NCBI RefSeq assembly: GCF_019703515.2
Contig: NC_059362.1
Span: 30,110,326-30,174,325, forward strand
Reading direction: 5' to 3'
DNA from: Myxocyprinus asiaticus
Lineage: Eukaryota; Chordata; Actinopteri; Cypriniformes; Catostomidae
Length of the DNA stretch: 64,000 bases
Shown here: in pieces, positions 55,151 to 64,000 of the stretch
Position numbering within the stretch: position 1 is the first letter of the stretch
How the letters are laid out: each line of letters begins with the position of its first letter
Translations under genes and position numbers: made by a program
The notes under the pieces: generated by a model
The model's database searches: none
The model's input: the letters and a program-made list of their open reading frames with translations, nothing else
Told to the model about the DNA's origin: nothing

Positions 55151-57179
55151 ACATTTGATTTTCCAGAGGGATAGACATTTGACTTTTGGCTCAGATAATC
55201 AACCTTAATTAACTGTGATGTCCAAATCTCCAAATCTATGCTCTTTAATTTGGAGTGTGATTTACTTTAACATTAATGTTTACATGTTTGAATTTAGTAC
55301 AAATGTAGTGTTTAATTTAAGTAAAAAAAAAAAAAAAAAAAAAAGTTGTGGTAACAGAGATGCAGTTGATGCTGTTTCTAGGTGATTCTTAGTAGTTGAC
55401 CACAATGTCATGAAAGGTTCCCCTCATGCAGCAAGTGTCATGTATAATTTGCCATGAAAGCGTGGACTTCTAGCAAGCATCGGGCATGGCTTCAACACTC
55501 TGGGATGATCAGAGTGAGAGCTGTCATAACCATTTCCGCATCCATCTCTCCAGCTGCTGTCAGCCTCTTCTCTGCTAGTCCTTCACTTCTAATGAGTCAC
55601 CTGAAGACCATCCATTTCACACAAATACAATATCTCTGTCCTTCAACATTCAAAGCCCCGAGGTCTAAAATGCACCTATTGTAAACATCAGCCCATAGCT
55701 AGGCCCAAAAAGAATATTCGCTCATAGAACTCAGCAGAAAGCTCAGCAAATTTCTGCAGAATTATAACAGCCGCATACACAAAGTTCTACACGTCCCCCA
55801 CCCCTTGCATATTTATTTATGAAACATTTAGGCTTTTAGCAATGACCAAGCCAAGATAGAATCTGGAGACTTTTTTTTTTTTTTTTTGTAAATCCATTGA
55901 GCGGGTGCTGAATTGTGCTGTTCTGTACCAATTTTGGCAATTCACTACTGGTAACGTTTCAGTTATTTTCATTCTAATCCTGATTTCACAGCACCACAAT
56001 AGAAAAAGAAACCTTAATCATGTCAAAGACCCCGGATTGGTATAGAACATCACGATTCAGCAACGAAAACTGCTGGGTCTGATAACGTAAATGCACCTAA
56101 AGTGAAAAAATGTAGCAGATTACATCTTGGCCTGGTCATAGCTAAAATAAATAGGCTGGAAAAAGAAGCCACAAAGCATGTAATTCAAGAGACAGAATGT
56201 TAATGAAGTGTACATCACTGCCATCACTACTGCAAACATTGGTTGCAGTCATCTGTTTTTTAAACATGATCAATTTTGAACATGAATCATATTTTACAAA
56301 ATAATAATAATAAGCTCTACAAACGGGGAGGTGCAATAACGGCATATTCAAAGAATCACTGTGGAATGGCTAACGTTGTCACTCTGAAAAGAAATGTACT
56401 CTTCTCGAGCATAACAGAACACGCACAACACTGCACATAATAATTTCACTATCAACTGTGACACATAGGACACTATGCTGAAGGTTTAATGGTCACCTTT
56501 CATTCACAGGAAACCGCACAAACCAGCGGTACAGACGTGCAGACCAGTGACAGAAACCAATAAAATGTACTCTTGGCTCACTCAACATGATGCATGCCAG
56601 ACAAACACAAATGCCATTTACTGTTGCTTCCCACCACCTTAGTCACTAATAAAACGTGTCTTCTCATATTTCTTCAAATAAATAAATTTTCCACTGACCT
56701 TTTTCAAATTAATGAGGCTGTATAAAATACCACTTAATCTGCCATTTTCCAGTTTTATTACAGACTATAATATATCTTTGATTGCAGCAGCTGTTGGTAT
56801 TGTGTGTTTCTGAATGCTGATGAGCAGCCAGTATATATAAAAGATTGAACACTTTATGGGTTTTGAGCTTTGAGGAGGTGCTGGTTTTGAGGCACAGTTC
56901 AATGCCAGAAGGCCATTGAAATAAGGCAATTATTTTGATAGAACTAAACTTTTATATAGAATAGTCCAATTGAGAAACAGTGATGATAACCCTTAACAAT
57001 TGCCAAAGTTGTGGCTGTAAAAATATATATACTTTCTTGATTTACATAATGCTTTGCTATTCATACATGAAAGAGGTGGAAGGTTAATTGATTTTATAAT
57101 ATTTGTTACTGATGCATAAAGACCAGCCAGTAACATCCCATAATTGGCTATTACTGTAAATCTTAGTCTCACATAAAAC
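55151..57179. other. Unassigned AT-rich sequence
   Basis: Poly(A) at 55322-55344 and poly(T) at 55870-55887. No gene, RNA or terminal repeats were recognised. Confidence 0.4.
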
Positions 57180-57555
57180 AGAATATTCTATTTTCAAATC
57201 AAGTAAAGCTCAATCGACAGCATTAGTTGCATAATGTTGATTACCACAAAAATTAACTCTAAAATAACCGTAAAAGTTACGATTTAAACAACTTTACAAC
57301 TCAGATAATCCACAAGTTTTAACAGAATGTAAAAGTTTTAATGTAAATGCTTTTATAAAATACAAAGCTTCACAATTCTGCCTTTAAACTCTCCAAAAAT
57401 TGCCCCATTCACTTCTATTGTACATGTCTCACTTTAACCTCGATTTATGCTTTTTTTAATGAAAAGGAGGGATGAGTCAAAATAATTTTTGGTGGTAATC
57501 AACATTATGCCACAAATGCTTTTGACTGAGCTTAACTTGTATTGAACCCAAAAGA
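57180..57555. repeat. Palindromic repeat B, complete copy
   Basis: The left end AAGTAAAGCTCAATCGACAG with GCATAATGTTGATTACCAC is inverted on the right as GTGGTAATCAACATTATGCC and TGAGCTTAACTTGTATTGAA. The middle has GCCCCATTCACTTCTATTG. It is used as the reference for the interrupted B copies. Confidence 0.82.
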
Positions 57556-58193
57556 TTCCATAAAATGACATTAAATTCAACATTAAAATAAAAAAGATCC
57601 TGTTTTTGAATTGATGCAATAGCAGTAGATCTTAAAAACAAAATGTTAAAAAAACAAAAAAACAAAAAACAAAAAGGAAATTATCACGTTTAAGAAATAG
57701 AAGGTGCAAAAGTAGTCAGTAGTGTAAAAGCAAAAACAGCGATAGTTCTATTGGCTGCAAACTTAAGCAATGTAATTTGATGTAAGTAAGATAAATGAGT
57801 TGGCAAACAACACATCACTAAGTAAAACAATTAATTACAATTAATCACACTGGACGGATCTCAAGTGTAGCCTTTGATATGCTTGTCTGTTTGATGCATT
57901 GCTTTTATGAGGGCCAGTGGCTACATTTCAATCCACTGCTACTTCGCTGAGTTATTAAACTCAATCCATCTATGCATCTAGTCATAATGGCATCCTATGT
58001 AAAGACTGGTACAAAGACAGAAACCAAAAGAAGAGTTACTCAATATTTCAAAATGAATGCTGTATTCTAAATGGCTCTGTATACTGTACATATGAGTATT
58101 TTTATTAGCTGTGTTACACATTTAAAATGCTAGTGCTATAGTAATGGAAGGTCTGCCTTAGGGCTGAGTAATCAATAACGAGGAATAATAATA
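57556..58193. other. Unassigned AT-rich sequence
   Basis: No features beyond A-rich runs at 57645-57680. Confidence 0.4.
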
Positions 58194-59416
58194 CATAGTT
58201 GGGAGTAACTAACCAACAATAGTGACACTACAAGTGTGACAATAACAATCTACTTTCAACGAGACGCATTGTAATGTGACCAAAAACTACATCACTATTT
58301 TTATAACATTGTATTGCATGTAAAGCTTCACCAGCCGAGTGAACTTAGAGAGGTAATAATCAAACACGCATACTTAAATTATCCTTTCTCACTCTCATAT
58401 GATGTATTGGGTTGTCCAATTAATTTTAATGAATTGGTTTGTTCAAATGGTTCATTTAAATGAATCCCTACAAAGAATGTATTCACTGATTCATTTTAGT
58501 CCCTGCGCAGGCACCTGCACAGCATTTTACATCTTATTTTTTGTAGTGATATACAAAATAATATTACATTATTTGTTTAGTATATAATAATATTGTAGTT
58601 TTTATTTCTTATTTAATATTTTACATTATAATATATTTATTTTACATACAGTATTTTACAGATTTAATTAAAGGCAAGGTCGTAGATTTGTCTTGAACAT
58701 TAGGGGGGCTGCAGCGTGAAGCATTTACCCATGTTTCCATTGATCATGGTATTAATAATGGGGGGGGGGTTCAACCAAAAATAAAAATTCTCCACTTTTA
58801 CTTTCACATTCTTCTTCTTTTGTTTTTGTCAGTTTGCATTATTTATGTATATCGAAATGTACTTAAATATTGATCTGTTTCTCACCCACACCCATCATAG
58901 CGTGTCTGAAGACAATGGATTTAACCACTTGAGTCACTGGAACTTTTATGCTTTTGAAGTTTTGGCCATCATTCACTTGCATTGTATGGACCTACAGAGC
59001 TGAGATATTCTTCTAAAAATCTTTGTGTTCTGTAGAAGAAAGTAAGTCATACACATGGGATGGCACAAGGGTGAGTAAGTGATGAGAGAATTTTCATTTT
59101 TGGTTGAACTATTCCTTGAAATTCTGCAGTTCATCACTATGTTTTTAACTCATACTTTAAGTGATATAAATTATGGTGTTTTCTAATATTATTCCTGGCA
59201 TCTAGTGTAACCCTAATTGAGATCCATGATTGTTTTTGTACCATATAAATACAACTCTAATTGAGAATAAAAACAACAATAGTATTTATATAGTAAGCTA
59301 CTTTTTATTAGTAGTTTCCAGTGTAGCTAACTACTTTTTCAAAAGACTAGATTAACTTTAAACTATGAGCAGCATAAAGGTTGACAATCTACAGTTTCAA
59401 AGTAGCCTTCACGCTG
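58194..59416. mobile_element. Degenerate hAT, relative of the element at 9518
   Basis: The left end ATAGTTGGGAGTAACTAAC resembles CAGTGTTGGGGAGTAGCTAAC of 9518. The right end (GTGTAGCTAACTACTTTTTCAAAAG at 59323, then ACAGTTTCAAAGTAGCCTTC) resembles the right end of that hAT closely. The outermost bases have drifted and no 8-bp duplication remains. A repeat A-prime copy (58768-59125) is inserted in it. Confidence 0.68.
58768..59125. repeat. Repeat A-prime copy inside the degenerate hAT
   Basis: It begins TTCAACCAAAAATAAAAATT and ends TTTTTGGTTGAACTATTCC, inverted ends. The interior has TTCACTTGCATTGTATGGACC and GAGCTGAGATATTCTTC, as at 23605-23875. A G run (58760-58769) precedes it. Confidence 0.75.
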
Positions 59417-61244
59417 ATTTGGTCCATTATTCGCTAAATTAAAAAGACCATTAGAGAATGTTCTGGTATTACACCAGTTGTAACTACAACATTGATCACA
59501 GAGGTTAAAATATAGGCTAGACCTCATCATAGATTCAAGTCCTTTCATTTTGCAAGTCACTTGAGACATTTAGAAATGCATTTTACAGTACAATCACATG
59601 GGATTTGGTCGCAGCTGGCTGTCAGTCTCTCTCTCGGCATAGATGACTGAAGATTCACTCAATAGCAAAGCTCGTTGATATGGCAAAACCATCTTTTCTC
59701 TGCCACTCTCAGACAGACTGCCTCCCCTGGATCTCAGCTCAGTCGCGAGTCAGTGATTAGCCTGAGAATGGAGAGAGGAATAGAAATTCGGCTGACAGTT
59801 TTATCTCTCTATTTCATCCCAACTAGGATTAAAACTACATCTGTGAAGAGCCTAAGGCTGTCACCCCATGACCAAAAAATAAATAAAATAAATACAGCAC
59901 AGATCTGTATTAAAGTGAGACTATAAGGAATTTACAGTATGAACTTAAATGGTCATCTAGAATGTTATTTTATTTTGTGGAGAGGAAGAATTGAGACACT
60001 GCTTTTTAGGAGTAAGATCTTTTTTTCTTTTTTTGGCAAAGACTTTAGTTACTTACTGCAGTCTATGCTAAGTGATTGATCCAAATCATTCCATCATTTA
60101 CATGCAATAACAATCCTCAGTTTTAACGGAAACAAGGGGAAAGTAAGAGATTATAATTAATAAATAAATAGATTATAAATTAGAGATTAAAAAATAATAA
60201 TTTGTGGAATTTTATTGAGTATTTCACTGGAAAAATTAAACTGGTCAACTCACCCCAGAGGGCTCATCTTACCCACTAACCTGGGGCAAGTTGACCAATG
60301 GATCACAATTTTTTAAAAGGCCATATGTTTGTGGCTTTTTGTCACTGACTCATTTTTATCATATCAAGTGATAGCAGACACCTTGAAATAATGGTAGCTA
60401 ATTATTCTTTTTACCTCTGTCAAATGTTTTCTTGTACAAGAGCAGCATATGTAAAAATCGGCTCATCTTACCTCACTCTCCGCTATAATATAACTGACAC
60501 CACTAAATTCACTTTGATTATGCAGCATTCAGTTACAGTTTTCACATGGAAAATACTGAGAACAGCTGTGAATGAGCCCTATTAACCTTTAAAAAATGGC
60601 TCTAGGAACTCAGGATTACATTTACTCTCAATATCTCCATGCTTAGATGAATCATTGATGACTCTGTATCAGCCCTTTACCTCTCAACAAAATTATTCTC
60701 ATATGTGAGCGTGAATTTAGGTCACCCGATCGAGGTCACAACAAGAGTTGAACATGATGTCATTCAGTAGTGTCCTGAAAGCTATGATGTCATTATAGAG
60801 TTGAAGGAAGTGTTCTAGCATCAGCACATCTAAGATGGGTTCTGGTGTAACGGTACCTGTCAGCATGCATTAGAGATGAACAGGCGATGATGAGGGTGAA
60901 ACTAATCATCATTCTGGAAAACCCGGTGATGTCATGTTTAAAGAGCTTTGGTGAGACATGCAATCTACAGATAACAGTTCCTGACCAGCCTGCTGATGTG
61001 TCATGTGAAGCTTTATTTTAATAGCTTTACTTAAAAAAAACAAAAAAACAAGCAGATTACTCTCCTGAGTGGTGGATTGTCTCATCAATGCGGAAAGTGT
61101 AATAATCCAAAGTAGAAAATCTTTATCTAGATTAAGTGGAATATTATATTTTCAGCATTTTTTTATGTCCAAACTCTCAATCCAGTTTGTCAAACAAACA
61201 TTTTAACACTGAAATGGAATCGTATATTATGAGAATCCTGTGGT
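59417..61244. other. Unassigned sequence
   Basis: No gene. 60240-60300 and 60460-60480 repeat the words GGTCAACTCACCCCAG / GGGGCAAGTTGACC and GCTCATCTTACC; this may be part of an unrecognised repeat. Confidence 0.4.
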
Positions 61245-61832
61245 GGCCAAAGGGTTCACAACACATGCATAATTATAAAAGCAGATAAAAGCTGAAAACA
61301 CAATGGAAACAAGCCACAACACAACTAAATTAAGTCACAATGCAATGAAAAAGTCACAGCACAACGGAAATAAGTCAGAACAAAAAAAAATTATACCTTA
61401 ACAAAAAATACATATTTAAAACACTGTATTTTAATTCCTGTGGCAGTCTGACTCAATGCAGGCGAGATCATGAGGCTGCTCGGAAGAAGCAAAGAACTAA
61501 TCGTCCCTCACAAGAGAAGTTCCTCGGTCAACACGTAAAGAGTTTCCATTGTGAAAATCTAAACAGAAGAGACTGCATGTATACTAGAAATGTGTATTTG
61601 AATATAAATTGAATCGATACCTTTGGAAATGTTGATGTAGTAGTTCTGCTAGAAACCCAACCAGGCATGTGTTGTCCAGAGCACTTTAGGACAAAGAGGT
61701 ACAGCATTTTTATAAAAATGTATTTTCTGATGATTGTGTTGTGGTTATTTTCGGTGTGTTGTGGCTTATTTCCATTGCATTTTCAGATTTTATTTGCTTT
61801 GCTAATTTTGTTCTGTTGTGCACCCCTAGGCC
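61245..61832. mobile_element. DNA-transposon-like element with about 90-bp inverted ends
   Basis: The left end GGCCAAAGGGTTCACAACAC and the inverted right end GGCCTAGGGGTGCACAACAG are followed on both sides by AAAGC(A)GATAAAAGCTGAAAA-type text and AATGGAAA(C/T)AAGCCACAACACA. The arms contain short tandem motifs (CACAACACAA-GGAAATAAG). The 0.4-kb interior has no transposase. I could not find a matching flanking duplication, so the class is open. Confidence 0.68.
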
Positions 61833-62017
61833 ATTGTAGAAACCAATATAGAACACATTAAGGTAGGTGACACAAACTTGTTCAGTCATACTTTAAGATG
61901 GGGTAATATCACATACTGACTTCTCAAGTTGTGTTATTGGTGATGTCACCTAGAACTGAGCTCATTACAACCTTCAGTTCTTTTTCTATGACTACAGAAT
62001 ATTTGCTGGAGTATTAA

Positions 62018-62295
62018 AGGTATATTCCAGGTTCAATACAAGTTAAGCTCAATCAACAGCATTTGTGGCATAATGTTGATTACCATAAAAAAAAAAAAAA
62101 AAATTGTCCTTTTTAAAAAAAAAGAAGCAAAAATCGAATTTACAGTGAGGCACTTGAATGGGGCCAATTTCTGGGGGGTTTAAAGGCATGAAATGTGAAG
62201 CTTGTTATTTTATAAAAGCACTTACATTAATTCTTTTGTTAAAAATCATGTAATATTTGACCTGTAAAGTTTTTTAAATCATCCATTTAACAGTC
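62018..62295. repeat. Palindromic repeat B, copy 3, left part
   Basis: It starts AGGTATATTCCAGGTTCAAT and follows the left arm of 57180-57555 and 25355-25669 (GGCATAATGTTGATTACCA, GAATGGGGCCAATTTCTGG). It stops at the LTR array (62296). The right arm resumes at 63884. Confidence 0.8.
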
Positions 62296-62531
62296 TGTGA
62301 CAAGGAGGAGTGCGTGGCTGGGCCGTGATGGAGCATGGCCAGCGTTGAATCAGATGATCAGTGGGAGAGCGAGATAAGGGGCAGCTGGAGATGCCGGTTC
62401 GAGAGAGAGAGATGCATGCGGCCGCATTGCATGTTTGTTTATGTTGGTTTTAAGTTCATTTATATCATTAAACTTTACGTTAACTGTTCAGCCAGTTCTG
62501 CCTCCTCCTTGCCCAACCTTTACCTGTTGCA
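62296..62531 (+). repeat. TRIM-like LTR 1
   Basis: It starts TGTGACAAGGAGG and ends CTGTTGCA. It shares GATGGAGCA(T/C)GGC, GATAAGGGGC, TTCGAGAGAGAGA and CATTAAACTTTACGTT with LTR 2 and LTR 3. The TG...CA ends are typical. Confidence 0.9.
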
Positions 62532-62532
62532 G

Positions 62533-62550
62533 TGGTGCCGAAATCCGGGA
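62533..62550 (+). promoter_or_regulatory. Primer-binding-site-like sequence 1
   Basis: TGGTGCCGAAATCCGGGA starts with TGG, which would pair with a tRNA CCA end, one base behind the LTR. The primer tRNA was not identified. Confidence 0.8.
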
Positions 62551-62982
62551 GGGAGTCCTCGCCGCTGCCATCTACCAGGGGAGCAGCCACGGCCGTCTGC
62601 CTGGGAACGGAGGGGTCGCTGCTGGCCGCCGAGAGCTGGAGGAACTGCGGCTGTCTGCCGAGAGGGGAAAGAGTGGTTCTGTCCACCAGGGGCCGGAGGA
62701 CTCGCTGCCGGAGGGTGGAGGAGTGGTTGAGGACCAGGTAACAGCGTGTCCGGGAGCCAGCGAGCAAGTTCTTCTCTCTCTCTCCTCTCTCTCTCTGTGT
62801 CTCCACTTGCCCTTTCCCTCTCCCCACGCCTCCCCTCGACTCTCCCCCCAGGTTCAAAGGAGGCGGGGTGGACCACCGTCTGACAGAACGGCCGGAAGGG
62901 CAGCGTCTCCCCCCCAGAATTGGGGGGGAGGGGAGGGTTAGTCAGACCGGTGGCACCCCGGCCTGAATCGGGTGGGGAGGAG

Positions 62983-63221
62983 TGTGACGAGGAAGAGGGC
63001 ATGGCTGGGCCATGATGGAGCACGGCCGGCGCTGAATCAGCTGATCAGCGGGATAGCGAGATAAGGGGCTGCAAGAGACACCGGTTCGAGAGAGAGAGAG
63101 AAGCACGTGGCCATGTTGCATGTTTGTTTATGTTGGTTTTAAGTTCATTTATATCATTAAACTTTACGTTGACTGTTCAGCTGGTTCCTGCCTCCTCCTT
63201 GCCCAAACTTTACCTGTTGTA
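62983..63221 (+). repeat. TRIM-like LTR 2 (shared middle LTR)
   Basis: It begins TGTGACGAGGAAGAGG and ends CTGTTGTA, where LTR 1 has GTTGCA. It separates the two internal segments, so it serves as the 3' LTR of one unit and the 5' LTR of the next. Confidence 0.9.
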
Positions 63222-63222
63222 G

Positions 63223-63240
63223 TGGTGCCGAAATCCGGGA
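63223..63240 (+). promoter_or_regulatory. Primer-binding-site-like sequence 2
   Basis: Identical to 62533-62550 and at the same distance from LTR 2. Confidence 0.8.
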
Positions 63241-63670
63241 GGGAGTCCTCGCTGCTGCCATCCGCCAGGGGAGCAGCCGCGGCCGTCTGCCTGGGGACGG
63301 AGGTGTCGCTGCTGGCCGCCGAGAGCTGGAGGAACCGCAGCCGTCTGCCAAGAAGGGGAAGAGTGGTTCCATCCACCAGGGGCCGGAGGACTCGCTGCCG
63401 GAGGGTGGAGGAGCGGTTGAGGACCAGGCGACAGCACGTCCAGGAGCCGGTGAGCAAGTTCTTCTCTCTCTCTCCTCTCTCTCTCTGTGTCTCCACTTGC
63501 CCTTTCCCTCTCCCCACGCCTCCCCTCGACTCTCCCCCCAGGTTCACAGGAGGTGGGGTGGACCACCATCTGACAGAACGGCTGGAAGGGCAGCGTCTCC
63601 GCCCCAGAGATGGAGGGGGGGGAGTTAGTCGGACTGGTGGCACCCCGGCCTGAATCGGATGGGGGAAGAC

Positions 63671-63883
63671 TGTGACGAGGAAGAGGGCGTGGCTGGGCCG
63701 TGATGGAGCACGGCTGACGCTGAATCAGCTGATCAGCGGGAGAGCGAGATAAGGGGCTGCAAGAGATGCCAGTTCGAGAGAGAGAGAGAAGCACATGGCC
63801 ACGTTGCATGTTTGTTTATGTTGGTTTTAAGTTCATTGATATCATTAAACTTTACATTGACTGTTCAGCTGGTTCCCGCCTCG
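63671..63883 (+). repeat. TRIM-like LTR 3, truncated
   Basis: It begins TGTGACGAGGAAGAGG but breaks off at GGTTCCCGCCTC, lacking the last 28 or so bases found in LTR 2. Repeat B continues directly. Confidence 0.87.
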
Positions 63884-64000
63884 CAGATTGGCCCCATTCA
63901 CTTCCATTGGAAGAGTCTCACTGTAACCAAGATTTTTAAATTTTTTAAAGAAAAGGAGGGGCAAGTCAAAATTTATTTTTGTGGTAATCAATATTATGCA
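63884..64000. repeat. Palindromic repeat B, copy 3, right part (runs off the window)
   Basis: ATTGGCCCCATTCACTTCCA and GTGGTAATCAATATTATGC match the right arm of the copy at 57180-57555. The end lies beyond base 64000. Confidence 0.8.

Larger units (their letters stand above)
62296..63883 (+). mobile_element. TRIM-like LTR element array: LTR-internal-LTR-internal-LTR
   Basis: Three copies of one LTR (62296-62531, 62983-63221 and the truncated 63671-63883) alternate with two copies of one internal segment (about 450 bp each). After LTR 1 and LTR 2 comes, one base on, the same primer-binding-site-like TGGTGCCGAAATCCGGGA. Before LTR 2 and LTR 3 stands a purine-rich tract (GGGTGGGGAGGAG, GATGGGGGAAGA). 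With LTRs of about 240 bp and so short an interior, it has the layout of terminal-repeat retrotransposons in miniature. Long ORFs on both strands reflect high GC; no Gag or Pol motif is present. It would rely on proteins of another LTR element. Confidence 0.9.

Noticed and set aside
7217..63600. CRISPR-like array
   Set aside because: Tandem repeats here are microsatellites, minisatellites or LTR units; none has the short repeat plus unique spacer pattern, and the DNA is vertebrate.
62335..63809. Long GC-rich ORFs on both strands up to 199 codons
   Set aside because: They lie in the TRIM-like internal repeats, occur in duplicate in both units, and lack any Gag, Pol or other motif.

Overview
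The window reads as intergenic or intronic DNA of a teleost, most likely a cypriniform (carp, minnow or sucker type) fish. The sequence is AT-rich and has long (AT)n runs. It carries Tc1 elements with long inverted/direct repeats, hAT elements of the 'CAGTGTTGGGGA' and 'TAGGGCTGGG' kinds, DIRS retroelements, fish-type L1, a tRNA-headed SINE in several copies, and short palindromic repeats. The order-level assignment is an inference from repeat familiarity, not from a search. I found no convincing host protein-coding exon, rRNA or functional tRNA gene. Every ORF with recognisable protein content belongs to a mobile element, and every one is broken.

Layout. 1-8.9 kb: an 8-bp-TSD hAT (851-2756), a Tc1 copy (3885-5439), a SINE fragment, an (ATCT)n tract and a Tc1-derived MITE (7501-8044). 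8.9-13.1 kb: a nest of five insertions (palindrome > TIR element > hAT > hAT and SINE). 13.9-17.6 kb: a Ty3/gypsy pol remnant with integrase upstream of reverse transcriptase (Gmr1-like order), split by another LTR element that carries proline-rich coding minisatellites. 17.9-19.5 kb: a second Tc1. 19.8-27.3 kb: two oppositely oriented DIRS copies; the first keeps RT/RNase H/tyrosine recombinase, the second keeps gag and sits inside a palindromic repeat. 28.6-30.3 kb: another hAT. 31.0-31.7 kb: a TTAA-flanked element. 33.3-33.8 kb: a SINE whose tail is now an (AT)n microsatellite. 34.9-37.4 kb: a hAT-like end interrupted by the best-preserved Tc1 (35002-36583). 37.4-47.6 kb: mostly unassigned sequence with small repeats, a direct duplication and a hairpin. 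47.6-51.9 kb: an L1-type LINE with a large ORF2 deletion. 52-62 kb: palindromic repeats, a SINE, a degenerate hAT and a long-TIR element. 62.3-63.9 kb: a tandem LTR-internal-LTR-internal-LTR array of a very short (TRIM-like) retroelement.

Function. Nothing here works as a pathway. The window is best understood as a stratified record of transposition, and insertion order can be read from target-site duplications in several places. I did not find a new host system. The most unusual structures are the TRIM-like three-LTR array, the two complementary DIRS deletion derivatives with a separate 54-bp terminus-junction scrap, and the five-layer nest with intact duplications. Boundaries were read by eye.
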